Source of the DNA: Warburgia ugandensis
Taxonomy: Eukaryota; Streptophyta; Magnoliopsida; Canellales; Canellaceae
DNA: 64,000 bases
Reading direction: 5' to 3'
Assembly: GCA_035236585.1 (NCBI GenBank)
Contig: CP141133.1
Span: 44,719,729-44,783,728 of the forward strand
A program made the position numbers and the translations under genes. Positions 59,220-64,000 of the stretch are shown here, in pieces. Within the stretch, counting starts at the first letter, position 1. The number at the start of each line of letters is the position of its first letter. The notes below the pieces were generated by a model. The model was not told where the DNA came from. It made no database searches and saw nothing but the letters and a program-made list of their open reading frames with translations.

Positions 59220-60571
59220 CATATACACTCCCCAACCTGAAATAAACATTGTCCTCAATGTTTGGAAACATATGACCTGATATGATGATGGAATGATGTA
59301 TAATACTAAAATTTGAAAAACTTCTAGGTTGCCTCCTAGTGCGTGCTAAGTTTTACATCTTCAGCCAAATGTGATGATGAGTGCAATGTAATGTGAAAGG
59401 CACTCTAGACCATGTTATGGTAGATCATGGCAAATTGGTGACTCTAATGTTGCTTCCTCTACCTTAGGGTTAATTAGTTATAGGAAAAGTTTTAGCCTCT
59501 ATCCATTAACTTTTAGGATTTCACCATCCTTCTTTATCTCGATGGCCCCATGAGGATACGATGCATATTGCAAAGAGTCTAGTCCATCGAGACCAAAGTT
59601 TCCCTGGGAATAGATGCGAGATAGAATTATACAATAAAACCTTTTGTCCAGCCGTGTAGAATTTTCTTAAGATTTGTCTATCAAGGTTTACCTTCATTTG
59701 GTCTTTGTATAGATGTGTAGATACGTATGCATCTTTTTTCAACTCATCCAACTCATTGAGTTGGAGTTTTCTATGGGTTTCAACAAGATCTAACTCAAAA
59801 TTGAGCTTTTTGATAGGTCAATATACATTGTGTTCCAATTCTACTAGTAAGTGGAAGGCCTTTTCCCGGACCAGGTGGTAGGATGACATGCCTATAAGAG
59901 TCTCATAGGCAATGTGATAAGCCCATAAATAGTTGTTAAGTCTAATAAACCTGTCTTTCTTACTTGGATTGACTGTCTTCTCAAGAAAATGCTTGATTTC
60001 TCTATTCAACACCTCTACTTTCTCATTGGTCTGAGGGTGATATGAGGTAGATATTCTATGGTTTACACCATACATTTTCATTAAATTTTCAAACACTTTA
60101 TTGTAAAAGTGTTTTCTCCCATCACCAATTATGGTACATGGAGTACCAAACCTTGCAAATATATTTTCTTTTAAAAATTTGACTGCCACACTATGGTGAT
60201 TGGTCTTGCAGGATATGGCCTCCACCCACTTGGACACGTAGTCCACTCCAAGAAATGGCCCCATGAAATCTATATCCCAAATATCAAAAGGCTACAACAA
60301 GGATGGGTCTTAAAGGCATCATATTTTTCCTCCCTGTACTTCCTAACCTTTTGGCACCTAGCACATGTTGTGTAGTAAGCATGTGAATCTTTAAAGGTTG
60401 TTGGCCAGTAAAAACCACATTACAAGATTTTTGCAGCTGTCTTTCTAGAGCTAAAGTAGCCCCCACAAGCATGATCATGATAGGAGGAGATGATTTTATT
60501 ATGCTTACTATCGAGCATGCATCTCCTTATCACCTGATCTAGACCGACTTAAATAAGTAAGGGTCAACCCA
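59220..60571 (-). mobile_element. Fossil Athila-type integrase and 3' region
   Basis: Minus-strand readings include VDYVSKWVEAISCKTNHHSV, NIFARFGTPCTIIGDGRKHF, STSYHPQTNEKVEVLNREIK, LWAYHIAYETLIGMSSYHLV and LFPGKLWSRW. Together they are the DDE core and C-terminus of Athila integrase. At about 59228-59265 the complement of ACATTGTCCTCAATGTTT and TCCCCAACCTGAA matches the GAGGACAATGT..AAGTTTGGGGGAG signature near the end of many Athila-type elements. It is broken and interrupted on the right by LTR block U. Confidence 0.82.
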
Positions 60572-60720
60572 TGTGACACCCCAGGTTTTTCATGAAATTT
60601 TTTTGAGTTTATTTCAAAATATGGCACACCTCTAAATTTTAAAATACAAAAATAGCAAAAGATTTTTCTTTGAAATTCATTTTCCCAAAAACTTGGATGT
60701 CACTTTCATGCTCACACTAT

Positions 60721-60751
60721 ACATACATACATACATATATATATGTATATA
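60721..60751. repeat. (ACAT)n/(AT)n microsatellite
   Basis: ACATACATACATACAT followed by ATATATATGTATAT, a simple repeat within block U. Confidence 0.85.
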
Positions 60752-62639
60752 GTTTTTTAGAAGATAGAAATTCATTTCTTAAAATAGGACCCATCCAGTG
60801 GTTCACTTGTATAGCCCCTATAACATTATATTAAATGTCCAATATCACAATTCAAATGACTAACTACGCAATACAAAAGCTTTAGTAAAATGTATACCTG
60901 AGCACAGAAGTATGGCTACCGGATTCCTCTTGTCATGTGCATCTTCTTCTGTCTTTTTGTATTTGAGATATTGTAAACATAAAAAATTTACAATATCTCA
61001 ACAAGCTATGCTTCGTAGGGGAGTTTAAGAAGCATGTTAAATTTAATTATGAATTTATTATTTTACATTATTCATAATATTCATTCTCATAACAATTATA
61101 TTGACTTGAATTTACAATACGTTTCATAATTCATTACTTCATTGTTAAACCAAGTATTAACATGTTTTATAATCTAATAATCAATTGATAATCAAATAGT
61201 AGCATGTTTCATAAATATCAATAATCCATTAATAAATCAAGTATTTACAATTATCCTTTATCATTTAAATAAGATAATTCAATTCTATAAACCATACTCA
61301 GCATAACAGTTCTACCCATGCATATACCCTTATGAAACTACGCCCTCAATTATATACATATAGCATTAATCTACATATGGAAATTGTTAAAAGTCATACG
61401 AAATTATGAATATACTCAATAAGTATCAACATTAACATTCTCAAACAATACTGGGTTTTAGAATCATACCCCTCATCATGTGGGGTTCATAATCATCCTG
61501 CCTCTACTAGTATATCAATATAGTCCTTATGCCCCTCACTATACGGGGTCCACAATCCTCCATCCACTCTTGGGAAAATAATATAAGGCATATTATCATG
61601 CCATATCATATAAGGCATCTCATAATGCCATCATATAAGCACCATAGTGCATTAAATATAAGGACTACTACGTCGCAGTCTAAATCCGTATCGCTCACTT
61701 GGATAACTCCATAATAATCCACCTAAAACATCCTCGATGGAAATCACAATATCCATGTCTGCATGGGGGGGACCATGGATGTCACAGTGGTAGCCTTCCC
61801 ATGATTTCCCCACCCAACTTTTAGCAACACATAGTGCATGGTATCCATAACATAATAAATTTCAGAGAGCGGGTGGCCAAACCCTCATAACTCTCCTAAC
61901 ATAGTATCCTTAGGCCTACGCCTGTTTAAAACAAAACTTTATACCTCCATGCCTAGATGTAAAATAATCATAATGGCAGGCAATTTGCCTATTAATATAT
62001 TTCATAACAAGAATAACATCCTCACTTATTTGGTGATAACCCACCAAGGATGTATCTTATAAACCTAGACTCATACATCATCAATACTGACATGGTACCC
62101 ATGTACCATAAGCATAATTTCACAATTCACATACATGATGTACAAGGCATAAGCATCAATTATAACATGCAATTCTTTTAATTAACATTATTTTTATCAT
62201 TACAATTTAAAGCATGTCGAATATCAATCATACCATTTTAGTTTCATAACATCCATAATTAGAAATAAGATCATGCTTAGAACATGCATCTTATTATTTA
62301 GACATGTCGTCTTAAATTTCCACTTACCTCGTGTGACGCATTCAACATATTCCACTAGCTTTAATCTCCCTCTTCTCCATGATCAACCTCATGTGCTTCA
62401 ATCTATAGAATGCATAAAAACTCCTTTCTTAATACATTCACATACGCAGAGATATTTAGATTTAATTATGATCATAATTTTAAGAATCCAATGAAATCCA
62501 AGGCCTTGATCATGGTTGAGATCTACGGTTGGATATGTGTGGATATCTAAATTGTGTTTTCCATCATATTACATGGTAAGATTTAACTAATTTAAGGGTG
62601 TACATTGGTCAGATAGACCACTTCCAGGTTTGGATTGAC

Positions 62640-63035
62640 GATTAGAACTCATTTGTGGTGGTCTAATCATCGATCCAATGTCAACAAGTCACTGTTTAAA
62701 TAGTGATAGATTGGACGACTGAGGTTTCTTGCTAGGTTTTCATCCAAATTACAATGTTCTAGTCACATGTTAGCTAATTCAGGGTTGTAGGATTCATCTG
62801 TGGTGTTTGATCGTCAATCAGACACTACAAAATTGTTGTGTGAACAGTACCTGATCAAATGGCTGAGACCATCCGATCTATTTGCAATCAATTTACACCT
62901 AAATTCATCAATTCCTCCTATATTATAATCATTTTATGGATGTTTAATTCATCTATGGTGTCTGATCAACTATCAAACATCAAAATTTTCTATATGAACA
63001 ATACCTGATCAGATAGTTGAGATTGTCCGATTGGT
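62640..63035. repeat. Degenerate tandem units of about 150 bp in U
   Basis: Related units begin near 62646, 62792 and 62947, each with (A/T)TCAT.T.TGGTG followed by ATCATC/GTCAATC-like sequence. Units two and three also share GAACA.TACCTGATCA.AT. The first is the most diverged. Confidence 0.6.
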
Positions 63036-64000
63036 CTTATAGTCTAGATCAGCAATCTGAGTTGATTTTAAGGTTTGACACCAGTGTATCTACCTATCCA
63101 TAAATTGAGCTTAAGAAATGGATGGTTGGATTGTCCTTAAATTTAGATTTAAGATAGAAATTCATGGATCAAACAAATTTCACCAAATTAAGAACAGGGT
63201 TTTATAGATCTTACCTTAAGGAGGCATGACCATGTTTTCCCCCTTCCTAGGAGTGCTAGATTGGCTCTGATTTTCTGTGAAATGCTCCATCACTAACCAC
63301 ATGCACTGTTCCCCTCTCAATCCAGCTTCGATTGTGATGAGATCAAAGGGCTTTTGATCACCCCCTATTGTAGAGTGAAATGGACAGTTGGATTAACCAT
63401 CTGAGCTGCCATTTTTCCTCGCGTGGCCTTCCTTTTTCAACAATGAAAATCCCCCAAAAATCTCGTTTTCATCTTCTTCTTCTCAAGTGGGCCTGCACTT
63501 CTCCGGTGTGTAGGTTGGCCTTCCACCTCCCTTCCTCCCTTCTCTTTTCTCTTCTCCTTCCTCTTCCCTCTTCTTCTTCTCTTCTTCTCTTCTTCCCTGT
63601 TTTCTCTTTCTCCCCTCTAGTTTTCCCATTTGTGTTGGATTTGGGAAATAGACCTAATGTATGCTTCTCATTTTACTTAAGTGGGGGGTGCCATTATCAA
63701 ATGTGCCCCCCTCCACTTAGTTATTTAATTCATTTCTTTTCTCCCTTTTCTTTTTATACATTAAACCTAAAATGATTATGTTTTTTCCTCATCATTCTAC
63801 TCAGCCTAAGTTTAGTCAACATGTATGATTGTTACACACCCAATACCTCATCACCATTGGACCCGCATTTCTACAAGTGGGGGCCATTGGTAAAATTACT
63901 AAAATACCCTTTTGTAAGAAAATTACCATTTATTCCTCCGATCTCTGATTTTAGTAAACTTAGTGACGTTGGATTCGTATCGACGAGGAGAATTCAAATT

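Larger units (their letters stand above)
60572..64000 (-). mobile_element. U: LTR-like block running off the window
   Basis: Begins TGTGACACCCCAGG, the complement of a typical ..CCTGGGGTGTCACA LTR end, inside the Athila fossil. The interior resembles the V/W/Z group: the complement of GAGAGCGGGTGGCCAAACCC near 61866 matches the GGTTAGCCACCC motif. No coding is seen. The far end is not reached by 64000, so solo or paired status and target duplication cannot be decided. Confidence 0.6.

Noticed and set aside
63380-63775. 131-codon open frame near the right edge
   Set aside because: Pyrimidine-rich low-complexity run (CTT/TCC) inside LTR block U; the product is a Ser/Leu/Phe string typical of such runs.

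Overview
This window looks like nuclear DNA of a flowering plant. Almost all of it is a layered graveyard of LTR retrotransposons: Ty3/gypsy chromoviruses of the Del/Tekay type and Athila-type pieces, with two plant RTE-type LINE fragments. The species cannot be named from the sequence. There is no rRNA, CRISPR array or operon-like gene layout, and I recognised no tRNA gene. The only candidate host gene is a single exon on the minus strand at 3709-4047. It has a possible organelle-targeting N-terminus and an S4-like segment, and resembles the start of a mitochondrial RluA-type RNA pseudouridine synthase.

Left edge (1-4652): a fossil chromovirus integrase/chromodomain tail (about 503-1320, minus) carrying a fresh 142-bp tandem duplication. 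Next come a 5' fragment of an RTE LINE with three 69-bp tandem units ahead of its endonuclease (2076-2575), the host-gene exon, and about 600 bp of upstream sequence.

Nest 1 (4653-35246) is at least four insertions deep. Element X (minus) has three LTR copies and two partial internal segments. Its first LTR copy was entered by element B (5574-24462, minus; two LTRs of about 2.62 kb around a 1.8-kb interior with no visible coding). B's 5' LTR was entered by element A (10272-22112, plus; a gag-pol chromovirus with chromodomain and LTRs of about 2.6 kb). A's 3' LTR was entered by a 5'-truncated RTE LINE (18199-20252, minus). X's middle LTR was separately hit by V, now a solo LTR (27839-30562). 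Boundaries rest on target-site duplications (CATGT for A, TTACC for B, CAATT for V, GTCGTC for the LINE). For A, B and V they are also supported by unoccupied copies of the same site elsewhere in the window.

Nest 2 (about 36140-50208): solo LTR Z (36140-42914, TSD ATAAG) contains solo LTR Y1 (37997-40739, TSD CATGT). It is followed by a short internal remnant, a polypurine tract and a long 3' LTR, W (43429-50208), which contains solo LTR Y2 in the opposite orientation (45846-48501, TSD TTATT).

Right part (50209-64000): an Athila-like gag fossil (plus), a chromovirus gag-protease fossil (minus), several kilobases of AT-rich DNA without recognisable genes, an Athila integrase fossil (minus), and an LTR-like block (U) running off the window from 60572.

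The LTRs fall into two sequence groups. A, B and Y share a module of about 1.2-1.3 kb at their 3' side, while V, W and Z share a different one. Within the first group the TATA box sits inside an inverted repeat whose arm sequences differ between families while pairing is kept. A 10-bp palindrome, TGGTCGACCA, is intact in all six copies. These conserved structures are the main unexplained signal in an otherwise ordinary retrotransposon-rich intergenic region.
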